Assembly: GCA_017569305.1 (NCBI GenBank)
Contig: CP069418.1
Span: forward strand, 1,054,001-1,118,000
From: Clostridiales bacterium FE2011
Lineage (GTDB): Bacteria; Bacillota; Clostridia; Christensenellales; Aristaeellaceae
Direction: 5' to 3'
Length of the DNA stretch: 64,000 bases
Positions 1 to 7,645 of the stretch are shown here, piece by piece. The notes below the pieces were generated by a model. The model was not told the DNA's origin and ran no database searches. It saw nothing but the letters and a program-made list of their open reading frames with translations. The position numbers and the translations under genes were made by a program. Position 1 is the first letter of the stretch. Every line of letters begins with the position of its first letter.

Positions 1-922
1 CCGGTTCTTCCTCTTCCCGCGCACAGCATTCAAACTCGTCAACGATGGATTCGATCAGCGTCATGTCAATGAACAGGGGGAGCTTCTCCAGCATCTCCTC
101 GGATACGTCCGTTTCGCTTCTGTATCCCTCCAGCACTGTATCAAAGTACCATTTCATATATGCCATGCGTTTTTTCGGAGCCGGCTCATGCCGGAACCAG
201 CCAATGCCGTGAGTCCAGACGTGGGCCAGGTCGAACATATACCAGCAGTAAATACAGTTGTCAAAATCGAACACAGTAATATCGCCGGTATTCATGTCCA
301 CATGGTAATTCCCGTCGCAGAAATCGAAATGAATCAGCCCGTAGTTTCCCGCGTCCATGGGCAGTTTCCCGAATTCATCCAGCCGTCTGTTAATGGCATC
401 CTTCAGTTCCGCATAGGAATCCGGAATCAGGCGGTCAATATAATCCCGGTTGTATTTATCAAAGAATTCCGGGCGCCGGTGCACCGGTTTGAACTCCCTG
501 GACAACCTGTGGATCACACCGAGCGCCTTGCCGGTGTTATAGAAGTATTCTTCAAGAGGTGCTCCCTCCCGGTAACGGTAGCCATTGTCACACAGCAGCA
601 TTCCTTTTGCGTAGGCAAACAGGCTGAGATAGATCTTCTGTCCATCCTTCTCAACGCATTCAACCATCCTGCCGTGAACAGATGGTATCACATCCGCCAC
701 CGGCGCGCCGTTCTGTGCCAGGTAATGCACAAACTCTGTTTCCGCAAGGTAGTCTTCCTCCCTCCTGTCACCCAGTTCTGAAATGCGGAGCACATATCTC
801 TTCTCCCCGTCCTTGCTGCAGATCAGAATCCTGTTACGTCCGCCCGGATGTCCGGAGATTGGTTTGATATCACAGTTATCCAACACGTATAAAGCAATAG
901 CCTGTTCTTCGGTTTTCTTCAA
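1..922 (-). CDS. APH-family phosphotransferase, 3' end beyond window
   Basis: A cytoplasmic small-molecule kinase of the aminoglycoside phosphotransferase / homoserine kinase-like fold; the substrate cannot be told. About 307 codons are visible and the C-terminus lies outside the window. The catalytic loop reads LIHFDFCDGNYHVD, with HFD in place of the usual HGD, and is followed by the metal-binding VFDFDNC. The N-terminal lobe has a Gly-rich stretch, SGHPGGRNRI. I chose a TTG start at 922 because GGGGAG lies 8 nt upstream and the reading frame fits; the ATG at 929 opens a frame that stops after 17 codons. The start lies 3 nt past the rsgA stop, so the two genes are co-transcribed and probably translationally coupled. 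The family is sure; choline, aminoglycoside or sugar substrates remain open. Confidence 0.85.
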   Translation of the reverse strand, partial: MKKTEEQAIALYVLDNCDIKPISGHPGGRNRILICSKDGEKRYVLRISELGDRREEDYLAETEFVHYLAQNGAPVADVIPSVHGRMVECVEKDGQKIYLSLFAYAKGMLLCDNGYRYREGAPLEEYFYNTGKALGVIHRLSREFKPVHRRPEFFDKYNRDYIDRLIPDSYAELKDAINRRLDEFGKLPMDAGNYGLIHFDFCDGNYHVDMNTGDITVFDFDNCIYCWYMFDLAHVWTHGIGWFRHEPAPKKRMAYMKWYFDTVLEGYRSETDVSEEMLEKLPLFIDMTLIESIVDEFECCAREEEEP

Positions 923-925
923 TAG

Positions 926-1918
926 TCATCTCCCCTTCCACTCACTGTGTTTCCGTTGTTTGCGCTTGTCCATGGCAATATTCATCATCTTTTCATTCTT
1001 TTTGATTTTGCTCCAGTTATTTTCCCGTTCAAGACGATTATACAGTTCCCAGCGTTCGGGAGAAAGCGTGCCGTCCGCCAGCGCACTGCGAACAGCGCAT
1101 CCGGGTTCGCTGCGGTGTGTACAATCGGAAAAGGCACACTGGCTGATCAGATCAGCAATATCACTGAATGTACCGCTGATGCCTTCCTCTGCTGCAACCA
1201 TCCCCAGTTCCCGCAGTCCGGGAGTGTCTATGAAGCTCACTCCGTTGATTTCGATGATTTCCCGGTGTGTGGTTGTATGCCTTCCCTTGGAGTCCGTTTC
1301 CCGGATTTCCCCGGTGCGCATAACCTCTTTCCCTGCCAGCGTATTGATCAGGGTGGATTTCCCCGCGCCGGAGGACCCCAGCAGGGCAATCGTCGTTCCC
1401 GGGATAAAATACTTCTGCAGCCGTTCCAGGCCGAAGCCCGTATAGGAGCTTACTGCCACAGCCTCCATCTGCCCGCTCAGCGTGGCGGTTTCCCGTTCCT
1501 TTTCTTCAACGTCCGCACACTGGTCTGCCTTGGTCAGCACGGCCACCGGCACAGCGCCTCCGGCCGTTATCATGGAAGCATATCGTGCGATCCGGTTCAG
1601 GCTGAAATCCTGGTTCAGGGATGTGATAATAAACACATAATCCATATTGGCGATCAGCGGCTGCACCTGAATGGTTTTTGCGAATCCGTCAGCGTGCCCG
1701 CCCCGGTCCGGACGGTAAAACACCGTCCGCCGGGGCAGGATCGCCCGGATCAGGCTGTCGCCGAACGGATTCTCCGTAATTTCCACATAATCGCCCGCAA
1801 CCGGATATTCATCACGGTATCGCAGGCTCCCGGTCAGCACGCAGTAAAGCTCTTTTGCCCCGTTCCTGACCAGGTATCGGTCCCTGTGGACCAGGATTAC
1901 GCGATACTTTTCTTCCAA
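926..1918 (-). CDS. rsgA: Ribosome small subunit-dependent GTPase A
   Basis: A circularly permuted GTPase that helps late maturation of the 30S subunit. The 330-residue protein has an N-terminal OB-like domain (about 1-70). The permuted G motifs come in the family order: G4 TKAD at 129-132, P-loop GSSGAGKS at 181-188, and G3 DTPG at 231-234. The C-terminal zinc site uses C261, C266, H268 and C274, as in YjeQ/RsgA. The start is TTG at 1918, with GGAGAGG just upstream. It overlaps the end of a small ORF by 22 nt, and the kinase gene follows at once, so this is one operon. All catalytic motifs are intact. Confidence 0.96.
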   Translation of the reverse strand: MEEKYRVILVHRDRYLVRNGAKELYCVLTGSLRYRDEYPVAGDYVEITENPFGDSLIRAILPRRTVFYRPDRGGHADGFAKTIQVQPLIANMDYVFIITSLNQDFSLNRIARYASMITAGGAVPVAVLTKADQCADVEEKERETATLSGQMEAVAVSSYTGFGLERLQKYFIPGTTIALLGSSGAGKSTLINTLAGKEVMRTGEIRETDSKGRHTTTHREIIEINGVSFIDTPGLRELGMVAAEEGISGTFSDIADLISQCAFSDCTHRSEPGCAVRSALADGTLSPERWELYNRLERENNWSKIKKNEKMMNIAMDKRKQRKHSEWKGR

Positions 1919-2157
1919 ACGCTTATCCTCTCCTTTTGTTTGGTTTCCCGCCGGAAAATCCGGCTGAAAAAGCCCCTGCGGATCTTCTTTTCCACGGGTT
2001 CTCCCTCATTTCCGGTGTAGAAAGTCTCACCGGAAACGGTCATATAGTAAGGCTCATCACGCCGGAGTATTGTGTTTTCCACCATTTCCTTCTGCCAGAG
2101 ATTGCCGGCGTACAGATTCCCGGGCAGCATTTCATGTATCTGTATATTCTTTTCCAT
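1897..2157 (-). CDS. Small hypothetical protein, 86 aa
   Basis: I do not recognise this protein. It is 86 residues, charged and probably soluble. It has an Arg/Lys-rich C-terminal half (KKIRRGFFSRIFRRETKQKE) and no signal peptide or membrane segment. Support for its being real is a good ribosome binding site (AAGGAAGG, about 7 nt before the ATG at 2157) and its place directly ahead of rsgA, which it overlaps by 22 nt. The surrounding DNA is somewhat richer in A and T than rsgA. No function can be given. Confidence 0.5.
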   Translation of the reverse strand: MEKNIQIHEMLPGNLYAGNLWQKEMVENTILRRDEPYYMTVSGETFYTGNEGEPVEKKIRRGFFSRIFRRETKQKERISVWKKSIA

Positions 2158-2330
2158 AAATATTCCTTCCTTTTGCGGCGCGGCTTCCTTCGGGTATTCA
2201 GATACCCCCTCCCGCGCGTCTCTTCTGCTTTTTCTGTAACGTTGGCAGTATACCGGCTCATCTGCTCCGGTTCCTGTCCTTTTTGGCTTTTTTCTGTCAG
2301 TGCAAAAACTGTATTCCTGTCAAAAACCAT
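2040..2330 (-). CDS. Doubtful 96-codon ORF overlapping the next small gene
   Basis: An open frame of 96 codons whose ATG at 2330 is preceded by AGGAG at a good distance. Its last 39 codons overlap the 86-codon ORF in another frame, and that part reads like out-of-frame noise. The N-terminal half is polar and basic. Either only the first half is a decayed gene or the frame is accidental. I list it because the binding site is good; no function is suggested. Confidence 0.2.
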   Translation of the reverse strand: MVFDRNTVFALTEKSQKGQEPEQMSRYTANVTEKAEETRGRGYLNTRRKPRRKRKEYLWKRIYRYMKCCPGICTPAISGRRKWWKTQYSGVMSLTI

Positions 2331-2336
2331 TGCCTT

Positions 2337-2471
2337 TTATCTCCTTTCTTCGTTTGTTCTGTCCTGTTCACAGCACCTGAAGCCCATCTCTCCAAAGGTA
2401 CCGGTACATGCAGTTTCATTGCTTGTTTCCTGTTTGTCTTCCGGGATATCTCCGTACGTTATATAGATCAT
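2337..2471 (-). CDS. Putative 44-codon ORF ahead of the rsgA unit
   Basis: This small frame begins at an ATG at 2471, preceded by GGGGGTGG. It encodes 44 polar residues with three cysteines (one single and one CC pair) and ends in TAA inside the ribosome binding site of the next frame, an arrangement typical of coupled small ORFs. It lies directly after the terminator at 2505-2535. I recognise no family. It may be a leader or a relic. Confidence 0.25.
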   Translation of the reverse strand: MIYITYGDIPEDKQETSNETACTGTFGEMGFRCCEQDRTNEERR

Positions 2472-2504
2472 CCCGACCACCCCCTGTATTCTTTTTTACG
2501 CAGC

Positions 2505-2535
2505 AAAAAACCGCTTATCCGTTATGGACAAGCGG
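2505..2535 (-). terminator. Intrinsic terminator after the 34-codon mini-gene
   Basis: Read on the minus strand, a 10-bp stem (CCGCTTGTCC with GGATAAGCGG, one G-U pair) with a 5-nt loop is followed by TTTTTT. It lies 29 nt after the stop of the 34-codon ORF. Genes further down (44-codon ORF, rsgA) would be reached only by readthrough, so it may also act as an attenuator. Confidence 0.8.
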
Positions 2536-2563
2536 CCGATCATATGAAAACAGACGCCGGAAG

Positions 2564-2668
2564 TTATTCCGGTTGGTTCTTCGTATGGTCGGATGTATTG
2601 CCATTACGGATGTGTTTTACAGTTTTAACGGTAGCTGTAAACCGTTTTACATTCATGAAGTTAACCAT
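2564..2668 (-). CDS. 34-codon ORF with its own promoter and terminator
   Basis: A 34-residue basic, Thr/Lys-rich peptide starting MVNFMNVKRF. It has no signal peptide and I recognise no family. What makes it credible is its packaging: a consensus promoter (2702-2730), about 20 nt of leader, AAGGAGG 9 nt before the ATG, the ORF, then an intrinsic terminator, all within about 190 nt. It lies between the ABC exporter stop and the small ORFs before rsgA. It could be an independent small protein or a leader peptide controlling readthrough into the rsgA unit; I found no antiterminator pairing that would decide this. Confidence 0.5.
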   Translation of the reverse strand: MVNFMNVKRFTATVKTVKHIRNGNTSDHTKNQPE

Positions 2669-2701
2669 GCGAAGAACCTCCTTTCTTTTTTAATTGTGAT
2701 C

Positions 2702-2730
2702 ACTATAACTTACCAAAAGACACATGTCAA
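2702..2730 (-). promoter_or_regulatory. Promoter of the 34-codon mini-gene
   Basis: TTGACA and TATAGT separated by 17 nt on the minus strand. The -10 is followed by a TGATCA palindrome. The -35 begins just after the stop codon of the ABC exporter gene. Confidence 0.75.
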
Positions 2731-2737
2731 GCATTTT

Positions 2738-4507
2738 TTATTCAAACTGCGCACGGTACAGACGGTAGTAGAACCCCCGCGCCTGCATCAGTTCGTCATG
2801 CGTCCCTTGCTCCACAACGTCTCCCTGGTTTACTACCAGGATATTGTCAGCGTTCCGGATTGTGGATAGCCGGTGGGCGATTACAAAGCACGTCCGCCCT
2901 GTCATCAGCTTTCGCATAGCCCGCTGGATCTCCCGTTCTGTGGAAGTATCCACGTTGGAGGTTGCCTCATCCAGGATCAGCATATTGGAGGTATACAGCA
3001 TTGCCCGGGCGATCGTCAGCAGCTGCTTCTGTCCCTTCGAAATGTTGCCGCCGTCCTCGCTGATTACTGTCTGGTATCCTTCCGGCAGCCGCATGATAAA
3101 CGGATGGATATGGGCGGCCTTCGCCGCGGCCACCACCTCATCCATCGTGGCGTTTTCCTTGCCGTAGGCTATATTGTCAAAGATCGTGCCCCGGAACACC
3201 CAGGTGTCCTGCAGCACCATGGCATAAGCGGACCGCAGGCTTCTCCGGGTCAGCTCCCTTACGTCCTGTCCGTCCACGGTCACGCTGCCGCTGTCCACGT
3301 CGTAAAAACGCATCAACAGGTTGATGATCGTTGTTTTGCCGGCGCCGGTAGGGCCTACGATAGCCGTCAGCTTTCCTGCATCCGCCCGCATGGAAAGATC
3401 GTGGATAATGGTCCGGTCCGGGTCATAACCAAAGGACACCTTATTCAGCGCCACGTTGCCTTCCACGTCCGTCAGCGTCCGGGCACCCTCTGCATCCTTC
3501 AGCTCTTCCGGCTGATCCAGCAGGCCGAATACCCGTTCCGCCGCCGCCAGTGCGGAGAAGAGTTCGTTGATGATGTTCGCTACTTCGTTGATCGGACCGG
3601 AAAATTTCCGGGAATACAGCACAAAAGAAGAGATGTTTCCCAACCCGATGGCCCCGTTCATATACAGCACCGATCCCAGCAGGGTAATCAGGCTCAGTCC
3701 GATATTGTTGATAAAGCCGATCGTCGGACCGATGGTTGCCGCCAGGGAATCCGCGTCATAATACGCTTCCGCGGCCTGGTGGTTGATATCCTCATATTTA
3801 TCGTCAATCTGGTCCTCATAGGCATAGGCCTGGATGGTCTTCTGCCCGGACAGCTGCTCTTCCACAAATCCGTTCATCGCTCCGTAGGACCTGGACCGTT
3901 TCACAAACCGGGGCTGGGTCTTCTTTCGCATGTGGGCGGTGAACACGATGGAAGCAGGCACCGTTACCAACGTCACCAGGCTCAGTACCGGGGATATCCG
4001 GACCATCATGATCAGTGCGCCGGCTACCGTCACCACACTGGTCAGGATTGCCGCCACATCCGTGGCCATACAGGTGCTGATCACGTCCACGTCATAGGAT
4101 ACCCGGCTGATGATATCTCCCGCCTGGTTCCGGTCAAAAAAGCCCACCGGCAGCCGCATCAGCTTGTCAAACACGTCCTGCCGCATCTTCCGGCCCACAC
4201 GTTTGGAAACATTCACCATAATCATATGAATCAGGATGGTGATCAGGGAAGAGCTCACGTATACTGCCAGCATCCGGACCGCATAGTAGGCGACCTTTTC
4301 GAAGTTCACCTTGTTTATTCCTGCCGCCGCCTCATTAATCGCGGATCCGGCCAGCGTCGGTCCCCACAGGCTCAGTACATTGCTGATCAGACACAGCACC
4401 GCCACCAGCAGGATCAGTGCTTTGAACGCGCCCAGATAGGACAGCAAGCGCATAAAGGCTCCCTTTGAGTCCTTGGGTTTGGTCATAATGGAATCTCTGT
4501 TGGCCAT
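2738..4507 (-). CDS. Heterodimeric ABC exporter, subunit with consensus Walker B
   Basis: A half-transporter of the multidrug/lipid exporter type: six membrane helices (roughly residues 20-310) fused to an ATPase domain. Walker A is GPTGAGKTT, Walker B ends LILDEATSNVD with the catalytic Glu, and the switch His is in VIAHRLSTI. The signature NISKGQKQL departs from LSGGQ. The partner upstream has the opposite set of defects, so the pair should form one good and one degenerate ATP site, as in TM287/288 or BmrCD. I chose the ATG at 4507: it forms a TAATG overlap with the partner stop and has GGAGGT upstream. It is the last gene of a sugar-related minus-strand run. The substrate is unknown. Confidence 0.92.
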   Translation of the reverse strand: MANRDSIMTKPKDSKGAFMRLLSYLGAFKALILLVAVLCLISNVLSLWGPTLAGSAINEAAAGINKVNFEKVAYYAVRMLAVYVSSSLITILIHMIMVNVSKRVGRKMRQDVFDKLMRLPVGFFDRNQAGDIISRVSYDVDVISTCMATDVAAILTSVVTVAGALIMMVRISPVLSLVTLVTVPASIVFTAHMRKKTQPRFVKRSRSYGAMNGFVEEQLSGQKTIQAYAYEDQIDDKYEDINHQAAEAYYDADSLAATIGPTIGFINNIGLSLITLLGSVLYMNGAIGLGNISSFVLYSRKFSGPINEVANIINELFSALAAAERVFGLLDQPEELKDAEGARTLTDVEGNVALNKVSFGYDPDRTIIHDLSMRADAGKLTAIVGPTGAGKTTIINLLMRFYDVDSGSVTVDGQDVRELTRRSLRSAYAMVLQDTWVFRGTIFDNIAYGKENATMDEVVAAAKAAHIHPFIMRLPEGYQTVISEDGGNISKGQKQLLTIARAMLYTSNMLILDEATSNVDTSTEREIQRAMRKLMTGRTCFVIAHRLSTIRNADNILVVNQGDVVEQGTHDELMQARGFYYRLYRAQFE

Positions 4508-6273
4508 TATTCCACCTCCCCCATCTGGGTTTGCTGGATCTCCCGGTAAACCGGGCATTCACGCATCAGTTCCTCATGCGTTCCCTTGCCGATCATTTCT
4601 CCTTCATCCAGCACAATGATTTCATCCAGGTTCATGATGGAAGAAACCCGCTGCGCAATGACGATCAGTGTCGTTCCGGCGTACCGGCTGCTGATGGCTT
4701 TTCGCAATTCGGCATCCGTCCGGTAATCCAGTGCGGAGGAGGAATCATCAAGAATCAGAATCTCCGGTTTCGCCGCCACGGCCCGGGCAATCAGCAGCCG
4801 CTGCTTCTGTCCGCCGGAGAAATTGCCGCCGTGGATTGCTGCCATGTGGTCAGCCCCGTCCTCATACCGGTTGACAAAATCAGCTGCCATGGCATCTTTC
4901 AGGGCTTCCTGCAGCCGCTCCTCATCCACGTTCCGGCCGAATACTACATTCTCCCGGATACTGGAGGCGAAGATCGTATCATTCTGGAACACCGTACCAA
5001 ACCGGCGGCGCAGGGCATCCCGGTCCATCGTGCGCACATCCTGTCCGTCAATAAACACATGCCCTTCACCTGGATCGTAAAAACGCATCAGCAGGTTGAT
5101 AATCGTGGTTTTTCCGCTTCCCGTGGCGCCGATAATGCCCAGGGAACCGCCCTTCCGGATCGTGAAATCCACGTCCTTCAGGCACTGCTGCCTGGAAGAG
5201 CCTGCAAAGGCGGCCGCATTCTGCTGTCCGTTTCCCCCGTCTCCGGCATAACTGAAGGTTACGTGATCGAAAACAATATAACCCTCCCGTTCTGTGGTAG
5301 CCCCTTCCTCCGCAGGCAGCACAGCCAGGTCTTCCTGCTGCTCTGTTGCCTCAGCGATACGGGCCGCGGAAGCATTAGCCTTGGAGAGCATCAGGAACAC
5401 GCGGTTCAGGCCCATTACGCCCATCAGGATCATATTGAAATATGTCAGAAAAGCCAGGATCACGCCGGGCTGGGTCACACCCGCGTTTACCCGTTTTGCG
5501 CCGATAAAAACAATCAGTGTCAGGCCGATGTTCAGGAAGAGCGTTACTACCGGACCCGGCAGTGCCATAATGATACTTGCCTTGATATCCCGCCGGGAAG
5601 TCGTGTCATTTGCCTCTCCAAAGCGCCGCATCTCAAAGGGTTCCTTGGAAAGCGCCTTCACCACCCGGATTCCGGAGATGTTTTCCCGCATGATCCGTAC
5701 AATATCATCCATCCCCCGCTGCACCATATCATACAGCGGAATGCCCTTGAAAGAGATAAACACCACCAGGCCGATCATAATCGGTGCCATGATGCACAGA
5801 ATCAGCGCCAGGCCTGTATCCATAGTCAGCGTAATGACGATACCTCCGATCAGCATGATCGGCGCCCGGATACCCAGCGTCTGGGCAGCCCGGATAAAAT
5901 TCTGCACATTGTAGGTATCGGATGTCATCCGGGAAATCAGGGAAGGCAGGCCGATTTCATCCGTCTGTCCACCGGACAGGTTCAATGCGGAATGGAACAA
6001 ATCCCGCCGGATGGTAAAAATGCTTTCCTTGGCGATCCATACCGCTTTCCGGTTTGCCGTCACGTTCAGGAACCGCACCACGCAGGCCAGCAGGATCATC
6101 GCCCCGCCCCACAGCAAAACCGGCGCCGTCTCCTTTTGCGGCACCACATGGTCCAGCAGATGCTCCATCACATAGGGAATCAGAAGCTCGGTCAGCGTTC
6201 CGGCCAGCTTCAGTCCCATGCCAAGCAGGATCATCCATTGATACTTTTTCAGATACTTCCAAAGAAACTTCAT
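4507..6273 (-). CDS. Heterodimeric ABC exporter, subunit with degenerate ATP site
   Basis: The partner half-transporter, 588 residues, with six N-terminal helices and a C-terminal ATPase domain. Walker A (GATGSGKTT) and the signature (FSGGQKQR) are intact. The residue after Walker B is Asp (LILDDSSSALD) instead of Glu, and the switch His is replaced by Gln (VIAQRVSSI). These are the hallmarks of the non-catalytic half in asymmetric exporters. A short insertion rich in Gly, Gln and Ala precedes the Walker A strand (about residue 350). Its start overlaps the MFS stop by 4 nt (ATGA), so it is translated in the same operon. The substrate is not deducible. Confidence 0.92.
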   Translation of the reverse strand: MKFLWKYLKKYQWMILLGMGLKLAGTLTELLIPYVMEHLLDHVVPQKETAPVLLWGGAMILLACVVRFLNVTANRKAVWIAKESIFTIRRDLFHSALNLSGGQTDEIGLPSLISRMTSDTYNVQNFIRAAQTLGIRAPIMLIGGIVITLTMDTGLALILCIMAPIMIGLVVFISFKGIPLYDMVQRGMDDIVRIMRENISGIRVVKALSKEPFEMRRFGEANDTTSRRDIKASIIMALPGPVVTLFLNIGLTLIVFIGAKRVNAGVTQPGVILAFLTYFNMILMGVMGLNRVFLMLSKANASAARIAEATEQQEDLAVLPAEEGATTEREGYIVFDHVTFSYAGDGGNGQQNAAAFAGSSRQQCLKDVDFTIRKGGSLGIIGATGSGKTTIINLLMRFYDPGEGHVFIDGQDVRTMDRDALRRRFGTVFQNDTIFASSIRENVVFGRNVDEERLQEALKDAMAADFVNRYEDGADHMAAIHGGNFSGGQKQRLLIARAVAAKPEILILDDSSSALDYRTDAELRKAISSRYAGTTLIVIAQRVSSIMNLDEIIVLDEGEMIGKGTHEELMRECPVYREIQQTQMGEVE

Positions 6274-7619
6274 CTGTTCCCCCGGGTTTCCATTGATGCG
6301 GAGTTTTCCGCATCGTTTTTGTTATGAAGCAGCCAGGCGGACAGCACCGCAATCAGGATGACCAGGACAATCAGCGCTGTCAGGAAGATGTCCGCGCTTG
6401 GCAGGAAGGAGGTCGTTCCATCGCTGTTGGAAATGGTCGGCGCGTTCCGGAGTACCCATGCGCCGATCTGCGGGCCGATGATGCCGGGAATCAGAACCTG
6501 GGAAAGAATCCGCAGTCCCTGGAAACGGCCCGCCATATGCTTGGGCGTGTAATTACGCAGTTGTGTTCCGAATACCGCCATGCCGCTCAGGTAGCCGGAC
6601 ATCATCAGGAAGGAGCCGATAAACACCGGTATTTTCATCGCCATACCCTCGGCCTGAATCACAGAAGGCACCAGCCACAGCAGGACAAAACCCAGCGCCA
6701 GCAGGAACAGAGCCGGAAGGACTGTCTTTCGGAATCCAAAACGGTCAATCAGCCTGCCGAAGAAGAAGGTCACAGCCGCGGCCAGGATAATAGCCGGCGC
6801 CATAATCAGCACGTAGTCCGCCATACCCAGCGTCTGCTCATAGTAGATAATCAGGTAGGGCATGTAAATCTGAATGGAGATGTTGAAGATAATGAAGGCC
6901 GCCATGGAAAAATACAGCACGGCGTTTTTCCGGATCACCGCCGGGCGGAACCCGTACAGGATTGTGGCAAAGTAGCCCAGGCTGTCCGGATTCCTGACCG
7001 GGGCTTCATCCACCAGGAAGAAACCCAGGATGCCGATCAGCAGAACCAGCCCGCCGATGATGCAGTATATGGCAGTCCAGCTGGAAGCCTGATCCAGGTC
7101 AAAGCCCATGAATCCGCCGAACACCACCAGGATGGAGATCAGGGGCATCATGGAGTTGATGCCTTCAGCCGCCCCGCGGTTGGTGGCGTCCGTGGAGTCA
7201 GTCAGCCACGCGTTATACGCCGCGTCATTCGCCGTGGATCCGAAGAAGGTCATCACGCAGTCCATGATAATGGTCAGCGTGATTCCGACAGTTGCCGCAC
7301 CGGTCACCATGCCGAACAGGGAGGAAATCACATCCGTTCGGATCAGGGCAAAGGAGATAATGGATATACCCCAGGCAATGTATCCGGCACACATGAAAAT
7401 CTTTCTTTTCCCGATCCGGTCGGACAGGGCGCCCATCAGGATGGTGGTCAGCGTCGCGGCAATCGCGCTGGCCGTAACCATCAGGGCAATATCCGACGCG
7501 GAAGCCCGGAACATCTTATAGATGAACACGTTGAAATACATATTCTCCACAACCCAGGCAATCTGGCCGGTCAGGGAAAATATGATCAGGGCGATCTGGA
7601 ATTTACGGTTCTTCATCAT
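6270..7619 (-). CDS. MFS transporter, probably sugar or glycoside
   Basis: A 12-helix major facilitator protein of 449 residues. The loop between helices 2 and 3 has the family motif in the form GALSDRIGKRK, repeated weakly in the second half as GRLIDRFGFRK. The fold and length suit the MFS_1/GPH-like carriers often linked to glycosidases. Context suggests uptake of a glycoside that the neighbouring GH2 enzyme cleaves in the cytoplasm. The ATG at 7619 was preferred over the GTG at 7628 because GAGGTG lies 6-7 nt before it. The stop overlaps the next gene by ATGA. The substrate is inferred from neighbours only. Confidence 0.85.
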   Translation of the reverse strand: MMKNRKFQIALIIFSLTGQIAWVVENMYFNVFIYKMFRASASDIALMVTASAIAATLTTILMGALSDRIGKRKIFMCAGYIAWGISIISFALIRTDVISSLFGMVTGAATVGITLTIIMDCVMTFFGSTANDAAYNAWLTDSTDATNRGAAEGINSMMPLISILVVFGGFMGFDLDQASSWTAIYCIIGGLVLLIGILGFFLVDEAPVRNPDSLGYFATILYGFRPAVIRKNAVLYFSMAAFIIFNISIQIYMPYLIIYYEQTLGMADYVLIMAPAIILAAAVTFFFGRLIDRFGFRKTVLPALFLLALGFVLLWLVPSVIQAEGMAMKIPVFIGSFLMMSGYLSGMAVFGTQLRNYTPKHMAGRFQGLRILSQVLIPGIIGPQIGAWVLRNAPTISNSDGTTSFLPSADIFLTALIVLVILIAVLSAWLLHNKNDAENSASMETRGNR

Positions 7620-7645
7620 AAGAAACACCTCTGCTGCCTGCGTTT

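Noticed and set aside
2040..2157. C-terminal part of the 96-codon frame as a Cys/Trp-rich peptide
   Set aside because: It overlaps the better-supported 86-codon ORF in another frame and reads as noise.
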